A stretch of DNA of 64,000 bases from Bdellovibrio bacteriovorus W (GTDB taxonomy: Bacteria; Bdellovibrionota; Bdellovibrionia; Bdellovibrionales; Bdellovibrionaceae), in contig CP002190.1 of NCBI GenBank assembly GCA_000525675.1, positions 1,798,001-1,862,000 of the forward strand. The letters are read 5' to 3'. This document shows, in pieces, positions 1-9,641 of the stretch (position 1 is its first letter; each line of letters opens with the position of its first letter). Made by a program: the position numbers and the translations under genes. The notes under the pieces are model-generated. The model did not search any database and was not told the DNA's origin. It saw only the letters and a program-made list of their open reading frames with translations.

Positions 1-8
1 CCTCAAAA

Positions 9-2087
9 CTACTTGAGGCCATCCTTTAGGACCTCCGCACTTTCTGTCTCCACTTCACCACTGCGAATCGAAAGTTCGGTGATTTGCAGTCGCTTGATTT
101 CATCGCGAATCTTAGCAGCCTCTTCAAATTCAAGATTGGCAGAGTACTCTTTCATCTTAGCACGTAACTTCTCAATCTCGACCTGAATCTGATCAGGCTT
201 GTTCGAAAATTTATGATAAGCAGCCTGAGCCTTGTTCTCTCCCGCCAGAATGGTTGCCTGCAGGGTGCCATCAAAGACCTCACCCAAACCTTCTTTAATA
301 CGCTTACGCACAGTCTGAGGAGTGATTCCATGCTGACGGTTGTACTCTTCTTGAATGGCTCGGCGACGATCTGTTTCTCGCATAGCTTTTGCCATGCTCT
401 CAGTCACCGTATCTCCATACAAAATCACACGCCCGTTGACGTTTCTCGCAGCTCGTCCAATGGTTTGAATCAAAGATCTCTCTGATCTTAGGAATCCCTC
501 TTTATCAGCATCCGTTATCCCAACAAGACTTACCTCTGGAATATCTAACCCTTCTCGTAAAAGATTGATCCCCACAAGAACGTCAAAAACTCCTAATCGC
601 AAGTCTCTTAGAATCTCAGTTCGTTCAACTGTTTTCACCTCGCTATGAAGGTACTTCACCTTCACGCCCAGATTTTCATAATACTCCGTGAGATCTTCGG
701 CGGAGCGCTTCGTAAGCGTTGTGATTAAAACCCGCTCTTGCTTCTTCACTCGGTCGCGAATTTCCTTTAAAAGATCGTCGACCTGATGGCGCACGGGGCG
801 CACCTCGACTTGAGGGTCAATCAAACCTGTCGGACGAATGATCTGCTCGACAATCACCCCTTCAGATCTTTCAAGTTCATAATTTCCTGGAGTGGCAGAG
901 ACATAGACAACCTTATCCACCATTTTTTCAAACTCTTGAAAGTTAAGAGGTCTATTGTCTAGTGCCGAAGGCAGTCTAAATCCATGCTCCACCAATGTTT
1001 GCTTACGAGCTCGGTCGCCACGATACATTCCACCCAGCTGCGGAACGGTCACGTGGGACTCATCAATAAAAGTTACGAACTCTTGAGGAAAGTACTCCAA
1101 TAGCGTTGGAGGTGGCTCGCCGGGACCTCTACCCGTCATATGGCGGGAATAGTTTTCAATCCCCTGACAAAAACCCATCTGCTCCATCATCTCGATGTCA
1201 TAATAAGTTCTTTGTTCAAGTCTTTGCGCCTCAAGGGGTTTCATCTCTTGCTTTAACTGAACCAACTGTTCACGCAATTCATCTTGAATCGTACGAATCG
1301 CTTTTTGCAGGTTGTCTTCACTTGTGACGTGATGGCTTCCTGGATAGATACCAATCTGATCCAGCTCTTCTAAAACTTGGCCCGTCAGAGGGTCCACCCA
1401 AGAAAGTCTTTCGATAAAGTCGCCAAAGAACTCGATGCGAATCGCGCGATCCTCTTCGTAAGGAGGAAAAACTTCCACATTATCACCACGAACGCGCACC
1501 GTCCCCCGCGAAAAATCCACATTGTTACGCTGATACTGAATGCGAATCAACTCACGCAAGAGATGATCGCGCTTCATTGAAGTATTCGACATTACCTGAA
1601 TCATCATGCCTTCATAGGCCTCTGGTGAACCTAGACCGTAGATACAGGAAACCGAGCTCACAATAATCACATCGCGACGATCAAACAAAGATCGCGTCGC
1701 TGAGTGGCGCATCCGATCAATCTGCTCATTGATCGCAGAGTCTTTTTCGATATAGGTATCTGTAGATGGGATGTAAGCCTCTGGCTGGTAGTAATCGTAA
1801 TAGCTCACAAAATATTCTACGGCATTTTGCGGAAAGAGTTCTTTCATCTCTGCGTAGATCTGCGCTGCCAGAGTTTTATTTGGCGCCAAAATCAGAGCGG
1901 GCTGATTTAATTGTGCGATTGTGTGCGCCATTGTGAATGTCTTCCCTGAACCCGTCACTCCGAGGAGAGTTTGATACTTCAAACCGGCTTTGAAGTTTTC
2001 AAGGATGTTTTTAATCGCCTCTGGCTGATCACCCGCAGGCTTAAAGTCAGAGACAAGGGTAAAGTTCTTTTTATAGGGAGATGCCAT
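9..2087 (-). CDS. uvrB: UvrABC system protein B
   Basis: Cytoplasmic helicase-like subunit of nucleotide excision repair; it takes over damaged DNA from UvrA and recruits UvrC. The 692-residue protein has the family's normal length. Visible are the Walker A motif GVTGSGKT (residues 43-50), the tyrosine-rich beta-hairpin region around [12 protein letters not shown], the DESH helicase box, the [10 protein letters not shown] motif and a C-terminal UVR domain that contacts UvrC. The frame stays open upstream to a TTG at 2150, but homologues begin near MxxPFKLVSDFxPAGDQP, so the ATG at 2087 is chosen. A GGAGGG tract lies immediately before that ATG, with unusually little spacing. It is transcribed divergently from the acylase gene. 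Identification is firm; only the start is uncertain. Confidence 0.96.
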   Translation of the reverse strand: MASPYKKNFTLVSDFKPAGDQPEAIKNILENFKAGLKYQTLLGVTGSGKTFTMAHTIAQLNQPALILAPNKTLAAQIYAEMKELFPQNAVEYFVSYYDYYQPEAYIPSTDTYIEKDSAINEQIDRMRHSATRSLFDRRDVIIVSSVSCIYGLGSPEAYEGMMIQVMSNTSMKRDHLLRELIRIQYQRNNVDFSRGTVRVRGDNVEVFPPYEEDRAIRIEFFGDFIERLSWVDPLTGQVLEELDQIGIYPGSHHVTSEDNLQKAIRTIQDELREQLVQLKQEMKPLEAQRLEQRTYYDIEMMEQMGFCQGIENYSRHMTGRGPGEPPPTLLEYFPQEFVTFIDESHVTVPQLGGMYRGDRARKQTLVEHGFRLPSALDNRPLNFQEFEKMVDKVVYVSATPGNYELERSEGVIVEQIIRPTGLIDPQVEVRPVRHQVDDLLKEIRDRVKKQERVLITTLTKRSAEDLTEYYENLGVKVKYLHSEVKTVERTEILRDLRLGVFDVLVGINLLREGLDIPEVSLVGITDADKEGFLRSERSLIQTIGRAARNVNGRVILYGDTVTESMAKAMRETDRRRAIQEEYNRQHGITPQTVRKRIKEGLGEVFDGTLQATILAGENKAQAAYHKFSNKPDQIQVEIEKLRAKMKEYSANLEFEEAAKIRDEIKRLQITELSIRSGEVETESAEVLKDGLK

Positions 2088-2221
2088 CCCTCCATGATAG
2101 CACCAAACCCGCCCGTTAACACAATCTCCAAGAAGATTTTTTCCTAGCAAACTCCTCTAATGCGCACAGTGCCAAGAAGACTTAGTTGCCAATCCAAAGT
2201 CCCGAGGCAGAAGATGGAGTT

Positions 2222-4540
2222 ATGAGTCGATCTATACAAAAAACCAAAGTTCTCCTCTTAGGCGTTATCCTCTTCGTGGCTATTGGCATTTACTCTGGCG
2301 TTCAATTCCTGCGCTCCTCTTTAGCTCCAACCACTGGCGAACTTCAGTTGCCGATCTTAGAGTCCCCTGTGAGCATCACTCGAGATCGTTTCGGCATTCC
2401 ACATATTGAAGCTGCCAATAAACTCGATGCGCTTCGCGCTCTAGGATTTACCATGGCAAGCGAAAGACTTTTCCAACTAGAAATCTCGCGCCGACTCACC
2501 AATGGCCGCTTGAGCGAAGTCTTGGGAGAAAGTACCCTTGAGTTCGATAAACTCTATCGCAGCCTTCTTCTCCGTCCCACGGCCGAAAGAATGATTGCTC
2601 ATGAAAAGGCGAACGGCACCTTTGATGAAACTCTTTGGACTGAAATGGAAGCATATTTTGAAGGTGTGAACTATTACGCCGCCCACTTCCCCCTCCCCTA
2701 CGAGTTTACCCTTTTGCAATTTAAACCTGAGCCCTTTTCACCCTTGGATGCCTACGTCATGACCGGCCATATGGCATTTTCTTTTGCCACCGCCCTGACG
2801 GCCGACCCTCTGATGACAGAGCTTGCTTCGCTACTGCCTGAAGAAAAATTCCATGAGTTGCGCAACGAAGTACCAGACACAGCCGTTAAAATCTCTCAAA
2901 CACGCCCTTCTGAAAAACTGCACACTTCTGTGGCCTTGGATCTGCCGAAGGGTTTTGCTTTTTTTGAAGGCAGCAACGCGTGGCTTTTAGATCGTCGCCT
3001 TTCTAAGAGTGCAGAAAATATTTTTGCAAATGATCCACACATTGCCTATAGCCTTCCGGCCGTATGGTTTGAAGCTCATTTGAAGACGCCAGACTTTGAA
3101 ATTTATGGCCACTATCTTCCGCTCATTCCGTTTGCTGTCTTAGGCCATAATCATGACAAAGCTTGGGGTTTTACGATGACCTTAACAGACGATATGGATT
3201 TGTATCGCGAGACACTGGATCGTCAGAACAAAACGGCCATCTTCAAAAACCAAGAAGAGCCCTACAAAGAAACACTCGAAGAGATTCTTGTTAAGGGTGA
3301 AAAAGAACCCGTGCGCTTAAGTATTATTGAAACTTCCCATGGCCCTGTACTTGATTACGTTCTACAAAAGGATCTGGCTCTAAAGTGGTCCTTTCATCGC
3401 GTTGAAAACAACACGATGAAAGCTCTACAAAAAATGAATGATTCTAAAGACATTAAAGAATTTGAAGAAGCCTTAAAATTTGCAACGGCACCTGGCTTAA
3501 ATGTGATGTATTCAGATAAGAAAAATATAGCATGGTGGATGTTCGGCGACATTGCCTTAAAAGCAAATCCCAACTCGGACTTAGTCCTTGATGGCTCTAG
3601 CGGTGAAGATGAGTATGTTCGCTATCTTAATTGGGATGAAAAACCTCATTCTGTGAACCCCACCGAAGGGATCATTGTCTCTGCCAATGCCCGCCCTCAA
3701 GGACTCCGCAAAGACATCCGCGGCGACTGGCAATCCGCCGATCGCTATGAAACCATTCTTGAAAGCCTCCAAGCCCAAAAGAAATGGTCCGCAGAAGAAA
3801 CAATGGCTTTGCAAGTCGCTAATAAAAACCATATGACAAAAAAAATCATGGCGGTTTTACTTTCAGCTCTTCAAGCCGGCAATACGCATCTTCACACCGA
3901 AGCCTATAACTCTTTGTCACAATGGAATTTAGAAAATCTCGACAACTCTAAGGCCCCTACATTTTATTCTTTATGGTTGAATGAAATTGTAAAACTTCTT
4001 CTTGAAGAAGTCCCTGAAGACCTACAAGTGGCTTATTTGAAAACACCTTATGCTTGGATGTTTTTAGAGAGAACTCTTTTAAACCCACAGGCCAATTGGT
4101 GGACTGGAAAAAATCAAGTGCATCTCATCAATGAAGCCTTTGCAAAAATGCTCCAACACCCAGATGCGCACAAAACTTGGAGCAAAGTTCACACGTTAGA
4201 GTATGTGCATCCGCTAGGAAGAATAAAGCCCCTAAATTATATCTTTAATTTAGGACCTTATGGAATCTCGGGAGCTTACAACGATATCAATAATCAAAAG
4301 ATGTCCCGTCTTGGTGACGGCTTTAAAGTCGTGGCTGGGCCGTCAACTCGCCGAGTGATTGATTTTAAAGACACAGCTCATTCTTGGGGAATCAACCCTG
4401 TTGGAAATTCAGGCCATATGCTTTCTTCACACTATAAAGACCAAGTGGGCCTATTTATAAATTCCAAACACCGCCCCCAACTGCTCAATATAGAGGACGT
4501 TGAAAAAGAAAATACGGGAGTTCTAAAACTCGTTCCTTAA
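2222..4540 (+). CDS. penicillin acylase family protein (Ntn hydrolase)
   Basis: Predicted exported N-terminal-nucleophile amidohydrolase of the penicillin G acylase / acyl-homoserine-lactone acylase superfamily. These are made as one chain and self-cleave to expose a Ser at the start of the beta subunit. The 772-residue protein starts with a positively charged stretch and one hydrophobic segment (about residues 10-28), so it is exported or membrane-anchored. The expected maturation motif GSNAW places the nucleophile at Ser251, followed by the typical NDPH segment. The frame extends to a TTG at 2186, but the ATG at 2222 follows GGAG and sits directly before the signal sequence. Substrate cannot be told from sequence; quorum-signal or peptide amide cleavage are both possible. 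Confidence 0.88.
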   Translation: MSRSIQKTKVLLLGVILFVAIGIYSGVQFLRSSLAPTTGELQLPILESPVSITRDRFGIPHIEAANKLDALRALGFTMASERLFQLEISRRLTNGRLSEVLGESTLEFDKLYRSLLLRPTAERMIAHEKANGTFDETLWTEMEAYFEGVNYYAAHFPLPYEFTLLQFKPEPFSPLDAYVMTGHMAFSFATALTADPLMTELASLLPEEKFHELRNEVPDTAVKISQTRPSEKLHTSVALDLPKGFAFFEGSNAWLLDRRLSKSAENIFANDPHIAYSLPAVWFEAHLKTPDFEIYGHYLPLIPFAVLGHNHDKAWGFTMTLTDDMDLYRETLDRQNKTAIFKNQEEPYKETLEEILVKGEKEPVRLSIIETSHGPVLDYVLQKDLALKWSFHRVENNTMKALQKMNDSKDIKEFEEALKFATAPGLNVMYSDKKNIAWWMFGDIALKANPNSDLVLDGSSGEDEYVRYLNWDEKPHSVNPTEGIIVSANARPQGLRKDIRGDWQSADRYETILESLQAQKKWSAEETMALQVANKNHMTKKIMAVLLSALQAGNTHLHTEAYNSLSQWNLENLDNSKAPTFYSLWLNEIVKLLLEEVPEDLQVAYLKTPYAWMFLERTLLNPQANWWTGKNQVHLINEAFAKMLQHPDAHKTWSKVHTLEYVHPLGRIKPLNYIFNLGPYGISGAYNDINNQKMSRLGDGFKVVAGPSTRRVIDFKDTAHSWGINPVGNSGHMLSSHYKDQVGLFINSKHRPQLLNIEDVEKENTGVLKLVP

Positions 4541-4547
4541 CCTTATT

Positions 4548-4590
4548 AACTGATCCACAAATCTGCCGAAGCCAGGCTTATGGATCAGTT
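4548..4590. repeat. 43-bp double inverted-repeat remnant, IS-end-like
   Basis: Two copies of AACTGATCCA face each other (4548-4557 and 4581-4590), eight bases after the acylase stop codon. Extending each arm to 20 bases shows close likeness to the terminal inverted repeats of the insertion sequence at 22594-23674: arms AACTGATCCACAAATCTGCC and AACTGATCCATAAGCCTGGC against AACTGATCCACTAGACTGGT. The two arms are separated by only GAA. It may be an internally deleted IS remnant. It could equally serve as a 3' hairpin for the acylase mRNA, though no T-run follows. Confidence 0.5.
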
Positions 4591-4781
4591 TGTAGACTTA
4601 CACCCACTAGTGACTCCCAGCCTTATTACAGATTTTTTAAATTTATAATCTCGACACCGCCCATGCCGATTTTCTAAATTCCTTGCAATTCTCTCTGTGT
4701 ATTTAAGCACTTTCATTTTTTTCTCCTCGGCTCTGGTTCTTTTATTCTCTGATAATAAAAGGATATTGAAGGAGGCTCCTA

Positions 4782-5318
4782 ATGAATGCTTTGATACTAA
4801 GCTACCGAATATTTATCGCATGCTTCATCACAAGCACTTTATTTATTGTTCTAATGACTCACTTAGCATTCGCCTACCCCGCCGTCGGAGATCGCGTCGA
4901 ATGGCAGGGGGAAGTCATTAACAAGGATGGACAAAAACAAGCCGTCACTTTTCAAAAAGAAGTCGTAGCATTTAACTCTAAAGAGTCTCTATGGTCGGTA
5001 AAACACACCACTCTGCATGGGGAAACCCCGATTGAAAGCAAAACCCTTGAAGAAAAAGCCCTATACACACCTGAAAAGTATCAAGCCCTTATGAAGGCTT
5101 GTGAACGCAAAGGTGGCAGTATTGAAGAAATCGAAGCCACTACAGGCAAATACCGATCTTGCAAAATAGTCTCTCACAAAGCAGATGGTACTGTGGTGGA
5201 AACTTGGTGGAGTGATCTTCCCTTTGGCATTGTAGAGAGGAAAACTCACACACCGCTAGGTACGGTCTCTAGCGCCTTCGATCTTAACGAAGACCCGAGC
5301 AGTTCCCTTGAGCTTTAG
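4782..5318 (+). CDS. small secreted protein, unknown
   Basis: Unrecognised 178-residue protein. The first 31 residues form a signal peptide with a long hydrophobic core (about residues 9-29) ending in AFA before YPAVGD, so cleavage by signal peptidase I is likely and the mature part would be periplasmic or secreted. The mature region is polar, with two cysteines (in MKACERKG and YRSCKIV) that could form one disulfide. The start is well supported by GAAGGAGG ahead of the ATG. It stands alone between the acylase gene and khpA, which is on the other strand. The upstream 240 bases contain the IS-end-like hairpin and no other gene. Confidence 0.8.
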   Translation: MNALILSYRIFIACFITSTLFIVLMTHLAFAYPAVGDRVEWQGEVINKDGQKQAVTFQKEVVAFNSKESLWSVKHTTLHGETPIESKTLEEKALYTPEKYQALMKACERKGGSIEEIEATTGKYRSCKIVSHKADGTVVETWWSDLPFGIVERKTHTPLGTVSSAFDLNEDPSSSLEL

Positions 5319-5356
5319 AGAAATTTTAGACGAAATTAAAAGAAGAGTAGCTTTAA

Positions 5357-5662
5357 CTACTCTTCAATATTTTCCCGTTCTGTGGGCGTCGAAACCTTTG
5401 CCTCATATTTATCAGGCCTAAAAAATGGAACTTCGATAATCGCACGCATCCCATAGGCTTTGGAAGTCATCACATTGGCCAGAACTCTCAGTGCATCTAT
5501 CGTTCTTCCCTTTGATCCCAAAAGAAATGCAAAATTTCTCTGCGTACAATCTACCTTATAAACAACTGTTTTAGCCCCCTGCTCATAGGAAATCTGAACT
5601 TCATCAGGATAGGGCACAATTTTTTTGATCGCGCTTTCTAATAGGTCCCTAATCTGCTCCAC
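5357..5662 (-). CDS. khpA: KH-domain RNA-binding protein (KhpA-like)
   Basis: Small 101-residue single-KH-domain protein of the KhpA (YlqC) family, which binds RNA in the cytoplasm and in Gram-positive bacteria works with KhpB. The family pattern is clear: an N-terminal helix, the YPDEVQI strand, then the KH loop GSKGRTIDALRVL (usually GKxGR). The C-terminal 20 residues are an acidic tail beyond the usual end. The start is GTG, favoured because GGAGG lies five bases upstream; the overlapping ATG is in another frame. A long AT-rich palindrome lies at 5684-5722, just ahead of the ribosome site. Function inferred from the domain only. Confidence 0.87.
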   Translation of the reverse strand: MEQIRDLLESAIKKIVPYPDEVQISYEQGAKTVVYKVDCTQRNFAFLLGSKGRTIDALRVLANVMTSKAYGMRAIIEVPFFRPDKYEAKVSTPTERENIEE

Positions 5663-5683
5663 TCATCCTCCAAGTACAATCTA

Positions 5684-5722
5684 GTCTAAACAATAAAATA
5701 TGATATAAACATATTTTAGACT
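5684..5722. promoter_or_regulatory. AT-rich palindrome upstream of khpA
   Basis: TAAAATATG (5694-5702) and CATATTTTA (5710-5718) are perfect inverted halves with a 7-base spacer. Further matching arms AGTCTAA (5684-5690) and TTAGACT (5716-5722) lie outside. It sits about 25-60 bases before the khpA start and could be an operator or a leader hairpin. No regulator can be assigned. Confidence 0.4.
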
Positions 5723-5820
5723 ACTCAAGAGTTATTATACTCGACTCTGGCCCTTACATTTAGGAGTCCAAATAATTTAAAGTTTACCTCATATCTGGGC
5801 TGAAATTTAATGGAAATGAT

Positions 5821-5852
5821 ATAAAAAAAGGCCCCATTTCCATGGAGCCTTT
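5821..5852 (-). terminator. terminator of gltX-cysS
   Basis: Read on the minus strand, AAGGCTCCAT pairs with ATGGGGCCTT across a 4-base loop and is followed by a run of seven T. It lies 22 bases after the cysS stop, as expected for an intrinsic terminator of the gltX-cysS transcript. Confidence 0.8.
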
Positions 5853-5873
5853 TCATCTTTTTTTATCTTAAAT

Positions 5874-7328
5874 CTATTTAGCAACTTCCCAGAAAGTACC
5901 CTCTGGCGAGTCACTGACGGAAATTCCCAAGTCAGAAAGCTTTTGGCGCAGTCTATCTGACGCCTCAAAGTCTTTTGCATCCCTCGCAGCCTTCCTCTCG
6001 GCAACGATAGAGTCCACCATAGACCTTTCGACATTAAGTTTTGCTAAAAGCATATCATCTAACATAGTTAGGAAATTTTGCGCAGGCTCTTGGAATAGAG
6101 CTAAAAGAGTTCCAAATCTTTTCACGAAAGCTTGGAAAGACTGTGCCTTGCCCTTAATCGCTGGATTCACTTTCATTCCACGGCGCACTTGATTATTGAA
6201 AATGCGAACCATCTCAAAAAGTGATGCAAAAGCCTCAGGTGTTGCAAAATCATCATTCAATGCCATTTCAATGCGATTCCAATGGGTCTCAACTTCTTTA
6301 TCAAAAGAAGGATCTACTTTTGTTTCCCCATCTTGCTGGAGATAGAATTCAGCCATAGCAAGCGCAGAGTACACCCTCGCCAGTCCACTCACCGATCTTT
6401 CAATAGCCGCATCACTGAAATCACTCATCGTGCGATAATGAACCGTTAACATCATCCACTTATAAAGCTCAGCACTATTTGTCTCTAAGAACTCGCGCAT
6501 AGTAACGAGGTTCCCTAAAGACTTCGACATTTTCTGTCCGCCAAAGTTCAGCATATTATTATGCATCCAGTACTTTACAAAGTGCTTCCCAGTGCAGCCC
6601 TCACTCTGAGCAATTTCATTTTCATGATGTGGGAAAATAAGATCCATCCCCCCACCGTGAATATCAATTTGCTCTCCTAGGACTTTATGAATCATCGCCG
6701 AGCACTCGATGTGCCAGCCTGGTCTGCCCGGCCCCCATGGCGATGGCCAAGAAACTTCCCCAGGCTTTGCGGCTTTCCAAAGAGCAAAATCCAATGGGCT
6801 TTTCTTCTTCTCGTCCACTTCAACTCTGGCACCAGCTTGTAACTCTTCTGGATTGCGACCGCTCAATTTTCCATACTCAGGAAATGATTCGATCGAATAA
6901 AGAACATCACCTTGAGATTCATAAGCCTTCTTCTTAGAGATAAGTTCAGAAACCATCTCTACGATCTCGGTCATGTTTTCTGTAACCTTTGGGTTCAGAT
7001 CATGAGGAGTTAACCCCAAAGACGCGAAATCTTTTTTATATTCGGCAATATACTTCTCAGTGAGTTCTTTTGGCTCCATTCCCAACTCTTGAGCGCGTTG
7101 AATGATCTTATCATCCACGTCTGTAAAGTTCAGGGCATAGGTCACGTCATAACCCAAATGCTTAAGCCAATTTCGAACTAAATTAAAAAACACAACTCCA
7201 CGAAAGTTTCCAACGTGTAGGAAGTTATAAACTGTAGGTCCGCAGACGTACATTTTAACTTTCCCAGGATTCAAGGGTTGAAATTCTTCAAGCTGTCGTG
7301 ACTGAGAGTTGTAAATTTTCAAAGACAT
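5874..7328 (-). CDS. cysS: cysteine--tRNA ligase
   Basis: Class Ia aminoacyl-tRNA synthetase that charges tRNA-Cys using ATP. The 484-residue protein shows the N-terminal MYVCGPTVY motif, the HIGH-type signature HVGN (38-41), the zinc-ligand region WHIECSAM followed by HHENE, and the KMSKS loop at about residue 266, then the helical anticodon-binding part. The ATG at 7328 is preferred over one five codons upstream because AAGGAA lies at good spacing. It is the second gene of a pair with gltX, 19 bases downstream, and is followed by a clear terminator. Confidence 0.97.
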   Translation of the reverse strand: MSLKIYNSQSRQLEEFQPLNPGKVKMYVCGPTVYNFLHVGNFRGVVFFNLVRNWLKHLGYDVTYALNFTDVDDKIIQRAQELGMEPKELTEKYIAEYKKDFASLGLTPHDLNPKVTENMTEIVEMVSELISKKKAYESQGDVLYSIESFPEYGKLSGRNPEELQAGARVEVDEKKKSPLDFALWKAAKPGEVSWPSPWGPGRPGWHIECSAMIHKVLGEQIDIHGGGMDLIFPHHENEIAQSEGCTGKHFVKYWMHNNMLNFGGQKMSKSLGNLVTMREFLETNSAELYKWMMLTVHYRTMSDFSDAAIERSVSGLARVYSALAMAEFYLQQDGETKVDPSFDKEVETHWNRIEMALNDDFATPEAFASLFEMVRIFNNQVRRGMKVNPAIKGKAQSFQAFVKRFGTLLALFQEPAQNFLTMLDDMLLAKLNVERSMVDSIVAERKAARDAKDFEASDRLRQKLSDLGISVSDSPEGTFWEVAK

Positions 7329-7347
7329 TAATAATTCCTTCAAACAA

Positions 7348-8826
7348 TTAAGTATTCGCCAAAGCTTGTTCTGCTCTTGCCACTAGAGATGATTTTTTCA
7401 TCAAAGGCACAAGAATTTTCAACTCTGTTCCTTGAGGCTTCCCGATGACGGCAACACGAATTGGCATAAAGAGATGCTTCCCTTTTGCTCCAGTTTGCTC
7501 TTTCACTTGATCTTGAAGTTTCAAGAACTGCTCTTCAGTCATGTAGTCGCCAGCAAATCCAATAAGAAGGTTTTTCCATGCTTCAAGCACAGCCTTTGAG
7601 CTTTCCCATTTTAAAACTTCCTCAGACTCAGGATGAATCACGTAAGAGGCATCGTTCAATGGACGATACAGCTCAATTGCATCCACCAGTGTTTCCATCG
7701 AAGTTTTAAAGACCTCAACTGAGCGCTCCTGCCAATGAGTGTCTTGCGGAAGCTGCATATTCTCGCGAGCCAGGAACGGCTGAATGGCCTTCCACAAATC
7801 CGCGTTCGACAAAGCACGCAAGTGCATCGAGTTCATCCATTTGAATTTCACGCGATCAAAGATAGCGCCAGCCGGATTTAATCGAGAAACATCAAAAGCC
7901 GCCATCATATCTTGAACCGACATGATCTCTTTTCCTTCAGGATGCGACCATCCTAAAAGAGCGATAAAGTTTAATACCGCAGAAGCAAGATAGCCCTCTT
8001 CTTTGAGCTGTCCACAAGCCACAGCCCCTTTACGCTTAGAAAGTTTTTGACGATCTTCATCTAAGATCAAGGCCATGTGACCGAACTGAGGAATTTCCCA
8101 GCTCATCGCTTCGTAAATCATCATCTGACGAAGTGTATTTGGTAAATGCTCTTCCGCGCGAAGCACGTGAGAGATTTTCATCAAGTAATCATCCACCACA
8201 CAGCAGAAGTTATAAACAGGCATTCCATCTGATCTTAGAAGAACAAAGTCCCCCACCATATCCGAAGGAAAGCGCACATCTCCACGTACTAAATCTGTGA
8301 ATGTATAATCTTTTGCAAGACCTTTGGTTTTAAAGCGCACAACACCTTTATTGCCCGCAGCTAAGTGCTCTTTTGCTTTTTCTAAAGACCAATCTTGGTA
8401 AGGAGAGTTGACTTGCGGAGGACGACCTGCTGCCTTTGCCGCTTCACGCTGTTTTTCAAGCTCCTCATCCGTCAAAAAGCAATAGTAAGCTTTTCCAGAG
8501 TTCAATAACTGATCCGCGATTTCTTTATAGATCGAAAGTCTTTCACTTTGGCGATAGGGACCATTAGGGCCGACGTCTTTTAAAGTCACTGGATCTACGC
8601 CTTCATCCCACATCAGACCTAACCAAACGAGATCGTCCACAACTCCACGCAAAGATTCTTGAGTAGATCTTGCTTCATCCGTGTCTTCAATTCTGAGAAT
8701 AAATTCGCCGCCCTGTTTTTTTGCGAATAGATAGTTGTAAAGGGCTGTTCTTGCGCCACCGACGTGAAGATAACCAGTGGGTGATGGGGCAAAACGCACG
8801 CGAATATTTGATTTAGCTGTTGTCAT
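7348..8826 (-). CDS. gltX: glutamate--tRNA ligase
   Basis: Class Ib synthetase that charges tRNA-Glu. The 492-residue protein carries RFAPSPTGYLHVGGART at the N-terminus (HIGH motif as HVGG, 21-24) and KLSKR at about residue 260, followed by an all-helical C-terminal domain. Whether it is strictly tRNA-Glu-specific or also charges tRNA-Gln cannot be told here. First gene of the gltX-cysS unit. A terminator of the preceding carD gene lies 16-50 bases upstream, so gltX probably has its own promoter, perhaps reading through from carD. Confidence 0.96.
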   Translation of the reverse strand: MTTAKSNIRVRFAPSPTGYLHVGGARTALYNYLFAKKQGGEFILRIEDTDEARSTQESLRGVVDDLVWLGLMWDEGVDPVTLKDVGPNGPYRQSERLSIYKEIADQLLNSGKAYYCFLTDEELEKQREAAKAAGRPPQVNSPYQDWSLEKAKEHLAAGNKGVVRFKTKGLAKDYTFTDLVRGDVRFPSDMVGDFVLLRSDGMPVYNFCCVVDDYLMKISHVLRAEEHLPNTLRQMMIYEAMSWEIPQFGHMALILDEDRQKLSKRKGAVACGQLKEEGYLASAVLNFIALLGWSHPEGKEIMSVQDMMAAFDVSRLNPAGAIFDRVKFKWMNSMHLRALSNADLWKAIQPFLARENMQLPQDTHWQERSVEVFKTSMETLVDAIELYRPLNDASYVIHPESEEVLKWESSKAVLEAWKNLLIGFAGDYMTEEQFLKLQDQVKEQTGAKGKHLFMPIRVAVIGKPQGTELKILVPLMKKSSLVARAEQALANT

Positions 8827-8841
8827 AGGGGAACTCCAAAA

Positions 8842-8876
8842 TAAAAAAGGCCGAGCTTTTAAACTCGGCCTTCAAG
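8842..8876 (-). terminator. terminator after carD
   Basis: On the minus strand AAGGCCGAG and CTCGGCCTT form a 9-bp stem with an 8-base loop, followed by a T-run. It separates carD from gltX. Confidence 0.85.
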
Positions 8877-8963
8877 TTATTATGTTTTTCCCGCATCGTC
8901 CAGTCCCGCCCCCTATGGCGCAGCACTTATTTGTGGAATTCGCGGACTTTGGACAGCTTTCGT

Positions 8964-9458
8964 TTAAGCTGTCACTCCGAAGATCGCTTTTACCTCTTCT
9001 TCTTGGAAAAGCTCTTCTTGGCTAGTAGCTAATGTCAGCTCTTTCAATAATAAGCTGCGAGCAGCATCAAGCATCTTTCTTTCACCGAAAGAAAGCTCTT
9101 TATCTGCCTTAAGGAGGAATAAATCGCGTAAAACTTCAGCAATCTCAAAAACAGAACCCGTCTTGATCTTCTCCATGTACTCACGGTAACGGCGATTCCA
9201 AGTTTGGTTGTCGATTTTTACATCCTTTTCTTTAAGGATACCAACAACGCGAGACGCTTCGTCTTTAGAGATAATTGGGCGAAGTCCTGCAGACTTCACA
9301 TTCGTAGTAGGAATCATGATCTTCAGGCCTGAATCCACTAACTGCATATTGTAAAATGTGGTTTTAGAACCCAACATTTCCTTGGTTTCAATAGAAACCA
9401 CTTTAACAACGCCATAGCCGGGATAAACTGCATTATCACCGATATTAAACGTCTGCAT
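8964..9458 (-). CDS. carD: CarD family transcriptional regulator
   Basis: 164-residue member of the CarD/CdnL/TRCF-RID family, which binds the RNA polymerase beta subunit and stabilises open complexes, classically at rRNA and other housekeeping promoters. The N-terminal half has the RID-type fold pattern (GDNAVYPGYGVVKV... FYNMQLVDSGLKIMIP). The C-terminal half is the helical DNA-contacting domain (NRRYREYMEKIKTG, then ELSFGERKMLDAARSLL). GGGAGG sits seven bases before the ATG. Monocistronic: terminator downstream, and a 22-bp near-perfect palindrome upstream at 9501-9522. Whether it acts generally (CdnL-like) or at special promoters (CarD-like) is unknown. Confidence 0.93.
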   Translation of the reverse strand: MQTFNIGDNAVYPGYGVVKVVSIETKEMLGSKTTFYNMQLVDSGLKIMIPTTNVKSAGLRPIISKDEASRVVGILKEKDVKIDNQTWNRRYREYMEKIKTGSVFEIAEVLRDLFLLKADKELSFGERKMLDAARSLLLKELTLATSQEELFQEEEVKAIFGVTA

Positions 9459-9500
9459 CAGAGAACCTCCCCTGAAAGTAAAAGGCTAAGAAACAGGGAT

Positions 9501-9522
9501 GTTGTATCAAATTTGACACAAC
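9501..9522. promoter_or_regulatory. operator-like palindrome upstream of carD
   Basis: Half-sites GTTGTATCAAA and TTTGACACAAC mirror each other with one mismatch and no spacer, centred 53 bases before the carD start. The size and symmetry suit a dimeric repressor or activator; an autoregulatory site is only a guess. Confidence 0.45.
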
Positions 9523-9641
9523 TTATCAAACCAGAGCGCCGTGTAAGGAAATAATTTCAGGCACTGACTAGTGTTCTTACTCTTATTTCTCCGAAACCCA
9601 AAAAACTTTAATTTCCAAGAACTTAGAGCTGCTTCCTGAAC

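Noticed and set aside
2088-2150. N-terminal extension of UvrB from a TTG
   Set aside because: The added residues do not resemble UvrB and homologues start at the MASPYKK position.
8507-8515. IS-end word AACTGATCC inside gltX
   Set aside because: Within conserved coding sequence and unpaired; a chance occurrence.
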